Assembly: GCA_020636045.1 (NCBI GenBank)
Contig: JACJYP010000008.1
Span: 192,130 to 256,129 of the forward strand
Origin: Lewinellaceae bacterium
Lineage (GTDB): Bacteria > Bacteroidota > Bacteroidia > Chitinophagales > Saprospiraceae
DNA: 64,000 nt
Direction: 5' to 3'
Under the pieces are notes generated by a model that saw only the letters and a program-made list of their open reading frames with translations, ran no database searches and had not been told where the DNA came from. Both the position numbers and the translations under genes were made by a program. Position 1 is the first letter of the stretch. Each line of letters starts with the position of its first letter. Shown piece after piece: positions 8,148-16,666 of the stretch.

Positions 8148-8669
8148 TCAATCGTTGCAATCCTGCCAGTTGGACCACTGGCAATCCCAGGTCAGTTCGG
8201 CCGTGCATGACTCATAGCCGTACGAGTCAAGCGCGATGGAACCGCCGCCGCCACAGATCGTGACGTTGGTGCGGATACGGCTGGTGGATGCTCCAACATT
8301 TACTATTTGGACCCACCCACCCATAGCGCAGATGTATCTTATTCCGGAAGATCCGTAAGTGATGAGTTCATTTGTGTAGTACGGTTCCCAATGCGTCGCG
8401 TCGGCGGGGTGTTTGTACACCAGCATGGCGTAGTCGCCCGGCGCCCATTCGGTGAATGCAGCCTCGACCAAAAAGATCAGGCAGCAATCATTGCAGTTTT
8501 CAGCACATTCTGAACAATCGCTGTATGAGCGATCCGTAGCACTCTGCGGCACAACAGGGATACCCGGGTCGGTGGCAGCAGGCGTTTTAGTATTCTGTTC
8601 TTTCTGACAAGCGTAAAAAATTGAAGCCGCAGCCAAAACGGCCACGATCAGATAGAGAGCCTTTTTCAT
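8148..8669 (-). CDS. Cysteine-rich lipoprotein of unknown function
   Basis: Not recognised beyond being a lipoprotein. MKKALYLIVAVLAAASIFYACQK is a type II signal sequence with the lipidated Cys at about residue 21. After a short Thr/Pro linker comes a dense cysteine cluster, CSECAENCNDCC (about 57-68), then a likely beta-rich domain with isolated later cysteines, ending CTAELTWDCQWSNWQDCND. Length 173. The cysteine pattern suggests disulfides outside the cytoplasm. It stands alone, with its own terminator downstream. Confidence 0.75.
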   Translation of the reverse strand: MKKALYLIVAVLAAASIFYACQKEQNTKTPAATDPGIPVVPQSATDRSYSDCSECAENCNDCCLIFLVEAAFTEWAPGDYAMLVYKHPADATHWEPYYTNELITYGSSGIRYICAMGGWVQIVNVGASTSRIRTNVTICGGGGSIALDSYGYESCTAELTWDCQWSNWQDCND

Positions 8670-8790
8670 ATTAAAAGCGGTTGATGGATGAAGAGATGTA
8701 AGTGATTACTATATTAGATATTGAAGAAGAGGCCACTATACATTTTAATTAAGCCCAAACCTATGATGAATATAATTATCCTTTTGCGAC

Positions 8791-8804
8791 AAATGGCGCC
8801 ATTT
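8791..8804. promoter_or_regulatory. 14-bp perfect palindrome, possible operator
   Basis: AAATGGCGCCATTT is a perfect palindrome in the 266-base gap between the divergent lipoprotein gene and the HTH gene. A further CGCCA nine bases on extends the symmetry (TGGCG...CGCCA). Such a site upstream of a small DNA-binding protein could be an operator; the role is inference. Confidence 0.3.
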
Positions 8805-8935
8805 CACGCCAATTACGGACAGCCCTCCCGAAGACATGCAAGGAAGGGTATATTTATGTGTAAAAATGTGACCTGTGCCTTGAGCACCAAAGAACTTTTT
8901 AATCCGCGCAATCAAATCACAAACACAATTCACGA

Positions 8936-9196
8936 ATGGAAAGGAATTTCCCATCTGCCGATCAAATGCCCCCACAGATTGTAAAGGCCAGATTCAAAAA
9001 AGAGATCGCCGAAGAAATGGGCTACAGCGTGCGCACCCTTCAACGGCGACTGAAGGAGGCCGGAATCGAGATCCCGCGCGGCCTGATAAGCCCCGAAAAA
9101 CAAATGGAAATATTTCAGACACTCGGATGGGAGCCGGCGCCTGAACGCCCGGGAAGGAGCCGGCAGTTTGTGCGTTCGGTTCGTTTCAGTTCCTAA
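8936..9196 (+). CDS. Small helix-turn-helix DNA-binding protein
   Basis: An 86-residue protein. The core FKKEIAEEMGYSVRTLQRRL (about residues 20-39) is a clear helix-turn-helix, followed by KEAGIEIPRGLISPEKQMEIF and LGW, a layout I recognise from small Bacteroidota proteins that carry a single HTH and a short second helical motif. The start may be this ATG or the ATG ten codons later. Its end overlaps the end of the convergent ggt gene by four bases. No target is known; the palindrome at 8791-8804 in its upstream region is a candidate site. Confidence 0.65.
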   Translation: MERNFPSADQMPPQIVKARFKKEIAEEMGYSVRTLQRRLKEAGIEIPRGLISPEKQMEIFQTLGWEPAPERPGRSRQFVRSVRFSS

Positions 9197-10902
9197 TAAC
9201 CGTCCGCGGCATCATCGCCTCTGGAGTCGGCCACACCTTGCCAACGGCCGTTTTCAAGGCGAATAATGGCTTCTACCCGGCCGATCGGGTCGCAGCCTTC
9301 CAGAATATGTCCCATCGCCTGCAAGCGGCTGATCGTATCTTCCGGCAAGGCGCCGTCTTCCATGAATATCTTGTCGGGACTCCACTGGTGGTGGAAGCGC
9401 CCCGTCTGCACTGCATCCGTCAGCGGCATTCCGAAATCAAGTACATTGACCATGACCTGAAAAACGCTAGTCGGGATTTTGGTGCCGCCCGGTGTGCCGA
9501 CGACCAGCCAGGGTTTGCCGTTCCTTACCACGATTGTGGGGGTCATGCTACTGAGCGGGCGCTTCATAGGGGCTACGGCATTGGCTTTGCCGCCAACTGC
9601 CCCGTAGAGGTTCGGCGCGCCGGGTTTCGCGCTGAAATCATCCATTTCGTTGTTGAGGATAAATCCGGCGCCCGCCACCACAACACGACTGCCATAGCTG
9701 TCGTTCAGCGTTGTCGTCACCGAAACGGCATTGCCCATCGCATCTACGATAGAAAAATGGGTGGTTTCATCGCTTTCCTTAAACTTCCCGGCCTGCACAC
9801 CCGCACTGGCAGTAGCGGAATCCGGTCTGAAATTCGCCATCCGACCGGCCAGATATGCCGAATCGGTCAGTTGTTGCACCGGCACGTCCCAGAAATCGGG
9901 GTCGCCCATATGCACGGCCCGGTCGGCATACGCCCGGCGCTCTGCCTCGGCCATGAGGTGTACGGCCGCTGCAGAATGGAATCCGTATGACGCGATCGGA
10001 TAGGACGCGATCATGCCCAGCATTTGCCGGAGCAGTACACCGCCACTGCTGGGCATGGGCATCGAGATGATCTCCGCGTCTTTGTAGCGGAATATGAGCG
10101 GCTCCCGCCAGACGCTGTGGTAGTTGCTGAGGTCGGCGCTGCTGATCAGGCCGCCCCGCTTTTTCATTTCGTTGGTGATAAGCCCGGCCATCGCGCCGGT
10201 ATAGAAGCCGTCGCGGCCGTAGCCGGCAATGCGACCGAGGGTCATGCCAAGTTCTTTCTGGATCAGCCAGTCGCCGGCGACCCAATCCTCCATTTTTACG
10301 AACGCCGGCATAATGGAACACTGGCGGACAAATGTGAAACGCTCGGCATTCAACTGTTTTGCTTCCCGTTCCGTGATCTGAAAACCCTTGTTCGCCAGTT
10401 CGATAGCGGGGGTCACCAGTTCGCCCCACGGCAGGCTGCCGTATTTTTTGTGCGCTTCCCACATGCCGTCTACAGTACCGGGCACGCCGGCGGCGAAGAT
10501 GCCAAGGCGGCTTTTCGCCTGGATCACATTGCCGAGCGAATCCTGGTACATCGTTTCGGTAGCCGCTGCAGGCGCTTTCTCCCTGAAATCGAGCGCTGCC
10601 GTTGTACCGTCGCTGCCCCGGTATATCATGAAGCCGCCGCCGCCGATATTTCCCGCTTGCGGGTACACCACTGCCAGGGCAAATTGCACGGCAATGGCCG
10701 CATCGACGGCATTGCCGCCTTTGCGCAATATCTCCAGGCCCGTTTTTGTAGCCAGGGGATGCGCACTGACCACCATGGCGCTATCGCCGGTCACTTCCTT
10801 TTTTATTTCATAGGGAAATGGTACGATCTGCGCATGCCCCTGCCAGTAACCGGACAGCAAAACAAGGCTTAATGCGATACTCCTGAACAAGCGAATTTTC
10901 AT
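9193..10902 (-). CDS. ggt: Gamma-glutamyltransferase, secreted
   Basis: Ntn-hydrolase that cleaves gamma-glutamyl bonds, as in glutathione turnover; exported. The ATG giving MKIRLFRSIALSLVLLSGYW is followed by a signal peptide ending near GHAQ; a start six codons upstream is also possible. The large-subunit region includes AVVSAHPLATKTGLEILRKGGNAVDAA-type sequence near residue 40. Autocleavage would expose the nucleophile Thr of ETTHFSIVD (about residue 380), followed by GNAVSVTTTLNDSYGSRVVV and the oxyanion motif PLSSMTPTIV. Length 569 is normal. It is monocistronic and convergent with the small HTH gene. Confidence 0.95.
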   Translation of the reverse strand: MKIRLFRSIALSLVLLSGYWQGHAQIVPFPYEIKKEVTGDSAMVVSAHPLATKTGLEILRKGGNAVDAAIAVQFALAVVYPQAGNIGGGGFMIYRGSDGTTAALDFREKAPAAATETMYQDSLGNVIQAKSRLGIFAAGVPGTVDGMWEAHKKYGSLPWGELVTPAIELANKGFQITEREAKQLNAERFTFVRQCSIMPAFVKMEDWVAGDWLIQKELGMTLGRIAGYGRDGFYTGAMAGLITNEMKKRGGLISSADLSNYHSVWREPLIFRYKDAEIISMPMPSSGGVLLRQMLGMIASYPIASYGFHSAAAVHLMAEAERRAYADRAVHMGDPDFWDVPVQQLTDSAYLAGRMANFRPDSATASAGVQAGKFKESDETTHFSIVDAMGNAVSVTTTLNDSYGSRVVVAGAGFILNNEMDDFSAKPGAPNLYGAVGGKANAVAPMKRPLSSMTPTIVVRNGKPWLVVGTPGGTKIPTSVFQVMVNVLDFGMPLTDAVQTGRFHHQWSPDKIFMEDGALPEDTISRLQAMGHILEGCDPIGRVEAIIRLENGRWQGVADSRGDDAADGY

Positions 10903-11169
10903 ACTATCTGTACTTAACATGTTGAAAAAAGCAGCCGCAAAGCTAAGCCGGCAAAGGTATAGATAGCATGCCTTATTACTCCTGCGTACATAATTTCGCA
11001 GGCTATATCATTTCCGACATCCCGCTTTCTATGTGTTTTATCGATTTTTGTACAAATTTTTAAACGGTCTTGGATAAAAATCGCGTTATACCAGACGACG
11101 TTTGATGTCAGAATGATACTCGTGACCGGGTAGCATTCAGGAATATCATTTTGCTACAAAAAATCCAGC

Positions 11170-12225
11170 ATGCAAAAAGCAACAGCCCTCTTAAGTATTC
11201 TCTTTTTAGCATCGGCCGCACAGGCGCAGCAACACGCCGATTGTATCACTGCTATGGACATCTGCAAAAAACAGGTGTACCATATCGACAAAACCGGCGG
11301 CGAAGGCCAGAATAATCACGAGGCGGATTTTATAGCCTGCTTCATGAACAGCGAAAACTTTGGCAATGCAGAGGAGAATTCCACCTGGATCAAATTCGAT
11401 GTGGCTAAAAGCGGCAGCCTGAGTTTTGCCATTACTCCGCACCGACTCGAGGACGACATCGATTTCGTGGTGTATCTTATGCTCGACGGCACCTGCAACA
11501 ATATGAAGATCGTGCGCTGTATGGCTGCGGGCGACTCGCCGGAAAATGCACTCACCAGCAGATGCCTTGGGGAAACGGGGTTGCGCTCCGGCGAAAACGA
11601 CACCAGCGAAGATGCCGGCTGCGCCGACGAGGGCGACAATGCCTGGCTGGCGCCTTTGAAAGTGGAAGAAGGTGAAAAGTATATGATCCTGATCAGCAAC
11701 GTCACGTCCAGCGGACCGGGATTCAGCATCCGCTTCAGCGGAAGCGCACAAATGCCCTGCGACGTGCCTGAGAAAAAGCCCCGGCAGGCGGCTAAAAAGC
11801 CCGCTGTGACCCCTGCAAAAGCCAAACCGCTTGAAAAACCCAAGGCGCCCGTGGCGAGCAGCGCAAAAATCCAACCCGACTCCATCGGCGGCCGCGCCGT
11901 GAAGGTTAGCAGAAGCCTGGCGGTCAAAAACAGGAAGATCAAGGTCAAACTCTGGGATAGTCAGGTGGAGGACGGCGACATCGTATCCGTTTACCTGGAT
12001 GATAAAAAAGTGATCGACCACGTGTATCTGCGACTCAAGCCGCAGGAATACGAGATCGAACTTCCGCCCGGCAAAGAACACTATCTGACGGTGTATGCCG
12101 ACGATTTCGGGAAAGCGGAGCCCAACACCGCCAAGGTCTCTGTGTTTGACGGCGTGCGCGAGCAAATCATCGATCTGGTAGCCGGACGAACGAATCAGGA
12201 AAGTGTGAAGATCGTGACGGATTGA
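11170..12225 (+). CDS. Secreted protein of unknown function with Lys/Pro/Ala linker
   Basis: No named family recognised. MQKATALLSILFLASAAQAQ is a signal peptide. The first domain (about 21-200) has many cysteines and a beta-sandwich look (STWIKFDVAKSGSLSFAI, YMILISNVTSSGPGFSIRF), resembling prepeptidase/adhesion-type domains in Bacteroidota surface proteins. A Lys/Pro/Ala-rich linker spans about 195-240. A C-terminal beta domain (about 250-350) contains KVKLWDSQVEDGDIVSVYLD, like domains that bind in the periplasm or on the surface. There is no T9SS sorting domain, so the protein is probably periplasmic or outer-surface associated. Confidence 0.7.
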   Translation: MQKATALLSILFLASAAQAQQHADCITAMDICKKQVYHIDKTGGEGQNNHEADFIACFMNSENFGNAEENSTWIKFDVAKSGSLSFAITPHRLEDDIDFVVYLMLDGTCNNMKIVRCMAAGDSPENALTSRCLGETGLRSGENDTSEDAGCADEGDNAWLAPLKVEEGEKYMILISNVTSSGPGFSIRFSGSAQMPCDVPEKKPRQAAKKPAVTPAKAKPLEKPKAPVASSAKIQPDSIGGRAVKVSRSLAVKNRKIKVKLWDSQVEDGDIVSVYLDDKKVIDHVYLRLKPQEYEIELPPGKEHYLTVYADDFGKAEPNTAKVSVFDGVREQIIDLVAGRTNQESVKIVTD

Positions 12226-12259
12226 TGCTGCAAGTTGTTGCTCTACAAGGAACTCGCCC

Positions 12260-13765
12260 CTAGCGCTCTATTCCGCCTGTGATGCTTTCGTATCTGGCAA
12301 AAGCAATATCCTTCATATCATCCGGGATATCAAAAGCATTGTCGATATAGATCGTATATCCATTTTGGTTCAGTTCCTCCAGTTTCGCCTTCGGAGGCAA
12401 TGTTTCATACGCGACCATATCAGTGTAAAACATCGTTTCTACGGGGTATCTGCAATTGAAAATCACCTTTTGGCTGCCAGGGGCGCCTGATGCCAGGGAT
12501 TTCATTTTGTCGATCCATGCCTCTGTTCGCGGCTTCATTTCAAATGGTTTTATCCTTTCGATCGAATAGCGCAGCGGCAGGGCCAGCAGTAAAGAGGCTG
12601 CCAGTACAGCCCCTTTTGGATAGGTAAACTTCCTCCTGTTTACCATTAAGAACACAACAAATACGCCGGTCAGAATAAAAATTGCCGGAGCAGCAAACAT
12701 GATGTATCCCTGCATTTTTGTTTTTACAAGTGAAAAAAACACATAGGGGATAGCGATCCACAACAACAGGATAAGGTATCTGTACCGGTCCTTTTTTCTG
12801 ATCGCGATATAAACCAGCCAAAGCGCCGGCAAATAGATCAGTTCTCCGAAAAGCATCCTCATCTGATCGAAATAATAGTAAAAAGGATGCCCGTGCGGCC
12901 CTATCGGTTCAAAAATATGTTTCCAGTTGTATTTCGACTCCCAGGCGGCTTCAACGGGAAACCTCGAATGAATATACATCTGCCAGGGAAGTACAAGTAT
13001 TACGACCGTCAGGAGCCAGATGACTGCCTGAACAGCGATATGCCGATCGATTTTTCCCCTTTCATGGCGCAGCGCCACTAACCACAGTGGCCATACAATG
13101 AGTGCCGGCAGCCATTTCGTCAGGATCGCTCCTGCGGTAAAGACGGCGCAGCATACATTCATATAAAGGCGACCTTCCCGGGAGAACCTCAGGGCCCAGT
13201 AAATTGCCATGGTGATGAATGCCATGAAAAACACATCGATGTGATCGGTAGCAACCCTTCCTGCCGTTAGTTCAAGCAACAATCCGTGTATGGCGCACAA
13301 CGATGCAGCAAGCATTCCCGCACGCCGCGAGAAAAGCATTTCGCCGATCCGGTAGGTATAGAATATCGTCAGGGTGCTTAGGAGTATAGAGGGAATGCGA
13401 AGTGCGATCACGTTTTTACCAAACAACCACATGCTCAACGCCATTGAATATAGCGGGACCGGCTGCTTGTGTACCCAAATATGATTGGAAGCCCAGTCCC
13501 TGTAATCATATTCCAGCAGCGGTGTTTTGTAAAGCATGGGCACGAACGGGTTGTCTGTCAAATTTTTTGCAACCAGCGCGTGGTATCTTTCATCCCATTC
13601 GTGGAGATACAGGTCGGATGCTACGAACAGGCGAAGAACTATGCCTGCCAGCATTATAAACAGCAGCGCCAGCCGATACTGATTGCTGCGATATTTCTTC
13701 AGTGCCGCAACGAAAAACGACACACAAAGTGCCATTGATATGATACCGAATACCAGGTTTTCCAT
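12260..13765 (-). CDS. GT39/ArnT-type membrane glycosyltransferase
   Basis: Polytopic membrane protein of 501 residues with about eleven hydrophobic stretches. The first periplasmic loop carries HEWDERYHALVAKNL (about 55-69), matching the Asp/Glu catalytic region of the PMT/ArnT (GT-C) superfamily, where a polyprenyl-phosphate sugar is donor. The next loop, ASNHIWVHKQPVPLYSMAL, is the conserved HKPP-like segment. Later loops include GRVATDHIDVFFMAF. A short soluble C-terminal part (about 420-501) follows. The acceptor is unknown. It is alone on its strand, flanked by convergent and co-oriented genes with gaps. Confidence 0.85.
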   Translation of the reverse strand: MENLVFGIISMALCVSFFVAALKKYRSNQYRLALLFIMLAGIVLRLFVASDLYLHEWDERYHALVAKNLTDNPFVPMLYKTPLLEYDYRDWASNHIWVHKQPVPLYSMALSMWLFGKNVIALRIPSILLSTLTIFYTYRIGEMLFSRRAGMLAASLCAIHGLLLELTAGRVATDHIDVFFMAFITMAIYWALRFSREGRLYMNVCCAVFTAGAILTKWLPALIVWPLWLVALRHERGKIDRHIAVQAVIWLLTVVILVLPWQMYIHSRFPVEAAWESKYNWKHIFEPIGPHGHPFYYYFDQMRMLFGELIYLPALWLVYIAIRKKDRYRYLILLLWIAIPYVFFSLVKTKMQGYIMFAAPAIFILTGVFVVFLMVNRRKFTYPKGAVLAASLLLALPLRYSIERIKPFEMKPRTEAWIDKMKSLASGAPGSQKVIFNCRYPVETMFYTDMVAYETLPPKAKLEELNQNGYTIYIDNAFDIPDDMKDIAFARYESITGGIER

Positions 13766-13880
13766 CCGATCAAATTGCGCGGAACCGCCGGCTTACCTCA
13801 TTTGTACTCAAGCGGTCCGGAATAATATTCAGCATCGAAGATACATGCTCAGGCCATTGTATACAGGTGGAAAACTCCTC

Positions 13881-14432
13881 TTAACGGTAATTCAACACCG
13901 CGCGGTACCAGCCGTTTCGCAAAAAAATAGTGTCCGGATAGGTCGATGGCGACGCCTGTTGCTGCGCCAGCGCAATGGAAAAACGCCCGTAGATCTCGCC
14001 CTTATCTACGTCGTACATGTCCACACTGATAAAATTGGTACTGTCCTGCCCGATCACGCGGTAGGATTTCAACAGCACATCGACATCCAGGAAACTGAAG
14101 TAGGCGCCTGTCACGCCGTCGTGGCTTGTAATGTTGTCAAAAAGCGGATATTCCCCCTCCTCAAGCGGAATATCGTTAAAATACAAGCCCTGCGCGAGGT
14201 ACAATCCGTATAATATGACGCTCAGATCAAGCGAAAACGTGCCTTGTGCGATGTTCTTGTCGGTTCGGAGCGCCAGCGAAGCCGGCGGCCAGGGCGGCCC
14301 TTCGCCGTTCAGCAGCCAGTCCGCAGTACCCCGGAGCCAGGGACCATCGGGGCTGCTTTCTACTTTTTTTATTTTCTGACAGGCGCTGAAAAGCAGTGAA
14401 AATAACAGGATTGGAGTGACGAGGCGTTTCAT
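13881..14432 (-). CDS. Lipoprotein of unknown function
   Basis: MKRLVTPILLFSLLFSACQK is a type II signal with the lipidated Cys at residue 18. The rest (about 165 residues) looks all-beta, with GTFSLDLSVILYGLYLAQGL, an IPLEEGEYPL segment and YFSFLDVDVLLKSYRVIG. This pattern is common among Bacteroidota lipoproteins of unknown function. No enzyme motif is visible. It is followed downstream on the same strand by the GT39 gene at a gap of 115 bases. Confidence 0.7.
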   Translation of the reverse strand: MKRLVTPILLFSLLFSACQKIKKVESSPDGPWLRGTADWLLNGEGPPWPPASLALRTDKNIAQGTFSLDLSVILYGLYLAQGLYFNDIPLEEGEYPLFDNITSHDGVTGAYFSFLDVDVLLKSYRVIGQDSTNFISVDMYDVDKGEIYGRFSIALAQQQASPSTYPDTIFLRNGWYRAVLNYR

Positions 14433-14493
14433 TGCTATAAACTATTAAATAGATTGGTCCGGTAAAAAGTATATTATTCAGAGACACCCTGGT

Positions 14494-15000
14494 TCAGGCA
14501 ATGGCAGTCATCAATCTTTCCACCGCTTCTACATTTTGTTGATTCTTGCCGTAATCGAGGATCGTGGTGCTGAGATTCGGCTTGCTTACAATCGAATATT
14601 CATAGCCGTTTTCACTTTTAGCCCCCTGGTCGATCAAGATGGTTTCACCCCAGGATTGCATAGATATCTTTGACCTTATCTGAATACGAGTACCCGTCGC
14701 TTTAATGTCCATTTTCCCAAACTTCGGGTCATTTTTTAACCTGGTCAATACCTCCTCCGGAGTCATGCCGGAATAGATCAGCCTGGACCGGACAACATCA
14801 GCCGGTTTTCCCCCGATCCGCTTCCTGATTGCAAATACGAGGTATGCGGTTGCGCCAAATAACAGGCCTGTGAGCACTATTTTTCCTATACCGAACCCCT
14901 CGCCCGAATCCCTAAAGTCTGACAAAGCGGTCATCAATAACCCGAAAGTCAGGCCTATAAGGAAGAAAGTTTTTATATCCAGTTTTAGCGTTGGCTTCAT
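14494..15000 (-). CDS. Membrane protein of unknown function with two transmembrane helices
   Basis: 168 residues. Two N-terminal helices (about 11-27 and 38-58, the second ending at FAIRKRIGG) are followed by a soluble domain of about 105 residues with no recognised family. The domain has SGMTPEEVLTRLKNDPKFGK and a run of beta strands (GTRIQIRSKI, WGETILID). Positive residues after the second helix predict a cytoplasmic C-terminal domain. It is 61 bases upstream of the lipoprotein gene on the same strand. Confidence 0.65.
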   Translation of the reverse strand: MKPTLKLDIKTFFLIGLTFGLLMTALSDFRDSGEGFGIGKIVLTGLLFGATAYLVFAIRKRIGGKPADVVRSRLIYSGMTPEEVLTRLKNDPKFGKMDIKATGTRIQIRSKISMQSWGETILIDQGAKSENGYEYSIVSKPNLSTTILDYGKNQQNVEAVERLMTAIA

Positions 15001-15130
15001 GGTCTTTGTTTAAAATCGGGTGATTTTTATGAAAGTTTTTTATTGCTGTCTGTTGATCATTACGGTTCCTGCTGCATCCGGTTTCAAAGGTACAATTGTT
15101 TTCATTTTCGGTAACGTCAGCCCGTACCCC

Positions 15131-15138
15131 TATCTTTG
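15131..15138 (+). promoter_or_regulatory. Candidate -7 promoter element (TATCTTTG)
   Basis: Fits TAnnTTTG, 57 bases before the ATG of the VWA gene and inside the divergent intergenic region. No convincing TTG -33 box at the usual spacing, so confidence is low. Confidence 0.3.
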
Positions 15139-15194
15139 GATAGCCTCAACCATCGCGCCCCGTAACTGTTTACCTGTCTACAACCACACCGACC

Positions 15195-16283
15195 ATGCTT
15201 GGCTTCCGATTCAGCGACTACCGGCCCGACCCGAACCAGAGTACTTTTGACCGCCTGTTCAAGATCTTTCAGGAACTTATGCTCTACACTTCCGGCGATG
15301 TGTACGAGGCGTTGTCGTGGCTGACTGAACTCGATAAGGAATACAAACTTACCAATGATGAGTACGGCATGGGCGACTTTATCCGTGAACTCGAAGAGCG
15401 CGGATACATCCAGCGCGACGGCGACGGGAACGGCGGCATGGGTCCTACCCGCAAACTCGAGATCAGCCTGCGGCAAAAAAGCCTCGACGACATTTTCGGC
15501 GACCTGAAAAAGGCAAGAAGCGGCAAGCACAACACCTCTATCATCGGCCAGGGTGACGAATATACGGCAGATGTGAAGCCTTATGAATTTGGCGACAGCC
15601 TCGAAAATCTCGCTGTTACAAACTCCCTGCGCAACGCCTATATCAATCACGGCATCGACGAGTTCAATCTTACCCAGGAAGACCTGGAAGTCCATGAAAC
15701 ATACTACCAGAGCCAGATGTCGTCGGTACTGATGATCGACATCTCCCATTCGATGATCCTGTACGGCGAAGACCGTATCACACCAGCCAAAAAAGTGGCG
15801 CTGGCCCTTGCCGAGTTTATCCAGACACGCTACCCCAAGGATACGCTGGACATCCTGGTCTTCGGCGACGATGCCTGGCCGATCGAACTTAAAGATATCC
15901 CGTACCTGCAGGTAGGCCCTTATCATACCAATACGGTGGCCGGCCTGGAACTCGCGCTCGATATCCTGAAGCACCGCCGCAATCCCAATAAACAGATCTT
16001 TATGATCACCGACGGCAAACCTACCTGCCTCAAGATCGGCAAGAATTACTACAAAAATTCATTCGGCCTCGACCGGAAGATCGTCAACCGCTGCCTGAAC
16101 CTGGCCATGCGTTGCAAAAAACTCGATGTGCCCATCACCACGTTCATGATCGCGCGCGACCCCTACCTCGTGCGCTTCGTGGAGGCCTTTACCCAAACCA
16201 ACAACGGCAAGGCCTTTTACTCTTCCTTGCAGGGCCTCGGTTCTTTTGTACTGGAAAACTATAAAAAACGCAAGCGCAAGTAA
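15195..16283 (+). CDS. VWA-domain protein (CoxE/MoxR-partner-like)
   Basis: 362 residues. A helical N-terminal part (about 1-170) contains a charged region with GDFIRELEERGYIQRDGDGN. The von Willebrand A domain (about 175-360) has a MIDAS-type loop VLMIDISHSMILYGEDRITP (D-x-S-x-S), the second metal residue around HTNTVAGLELAL, and the third near FMITDGKPTC. This resembles VWA proteins that work with MoxR or magnesium-chelatase-type AAA+ ATPases in metal insertion or complex assembly. No such ATPase gene is next to it. Cytoplasmic, since no signal peptide is seen. It ends with a basic tail, KKRKRK. Confidence 0.85.
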   Translation: MLGFRFSDYRPDPNQSTFDRLFKIFQELMLYTSGDVYEALSWLTELDKEYKLTNDEYGMGDFIRELEERGYIQRDGDGNGGMGPTRKLEISLRQKSLDDIFGDLKKARSGKHNTSIIGQGDEYTADVKPYEFGDSLENLAVTNSLRNAYINHGIDEFNLTQEDLEVHETYYQSQMSSVLMIDISHSMILYGEDRITPAKKVALALAEFIQTRYPKDTLDILVFGDDAWPIELKDIPYLQVGPYHTNTVAGLELALDILKHRRNPNKQIFMITDGKPTCLKIGKNYYKNSFGLDRKIVNRCLNLAMRCKKLDVPITTFMIARDPYLVRFVEAFTQTNNGKAFYSSLQGLGSFVLENYKKRKRK

Positions 16284-16319
16284 ACCTTTCCGCCCCCCGC
16301 CGGACTGTGCCAAAAGACG

Positions 16320-16327
16320 TACCTTTG
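16320..16327 (+). promoter_or_regulatory. Candidate -7 promoter element (TACCTTTG)
   Basis: Matches TAnnTTTG, 26 bases before the ATG of the small membrane protein at 16353. The upstream TTG box is not evident. Low-confidence call. Confidence 0.3.
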
Positions 16328-16352
16328 ACGGCACTGCAAAACAGCATCCGGT

Positions 16353-16652
16353 ATGTATATCCTGCTTGTCTCCATCGTTATCGGGCTTTTCATAGCCATT
16401 CTCTTCGTTAACCTTTACTTCCGCGCGAAGGTGTTCAAGGTGTACGGTGTGCTGGTGCGCAACCGCGTGGAATTCGGCGCGGCGCACATTTTCAACCGTC
16501 AAAAACTCGAAGAAGAAATTCTGCCCAAATACCCGCAATTCCGCAACGAGATCGAGAGTTTTATCCGCCACATGCGCTACTCCATACGCATGGCCTCGGT
16601 GCTGCTTTTTCTGATCACCGCCTTCGGCGCCGTGCTCATGTATTTCCGGTAA
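16353..16652 (+). CDS. Small membrane protein with two transmembrane helices
   Basis: 99 residues. An N-terminal helix (about 2-22, LLVSIVIGLFIAILFVNLYF), a basic/amphipathic middle, and a C-terminal helix (about 80-97, MASVLLFLITAFGAVLMYF). No family recognised. It sits between the VWA gene and the DJ-1-like lipoprotein gene, whose ATG follows 15 bases later, so co-transcription with the latter is likely. Confidence 0.65.
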   Translation: MYILLVSIVIGLFIAILFVNLYFRAKVFKVYGVLVRNRVEFGAAHIFNRQKLEEEILPKYPQFRNEIESFIRHMRYSIRMASVLLFLITAFGAVLMYFR

Positions 16653-16666
16653 GCGACAGTGTTGTC

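Noticed and set aside
8721..8984. 87-residue plus-strand ORF in the gap before the HTH gene
   Set aside because: No recognisable features, overlaps the palindrome and the HTH gene start; not convincing as a gene.
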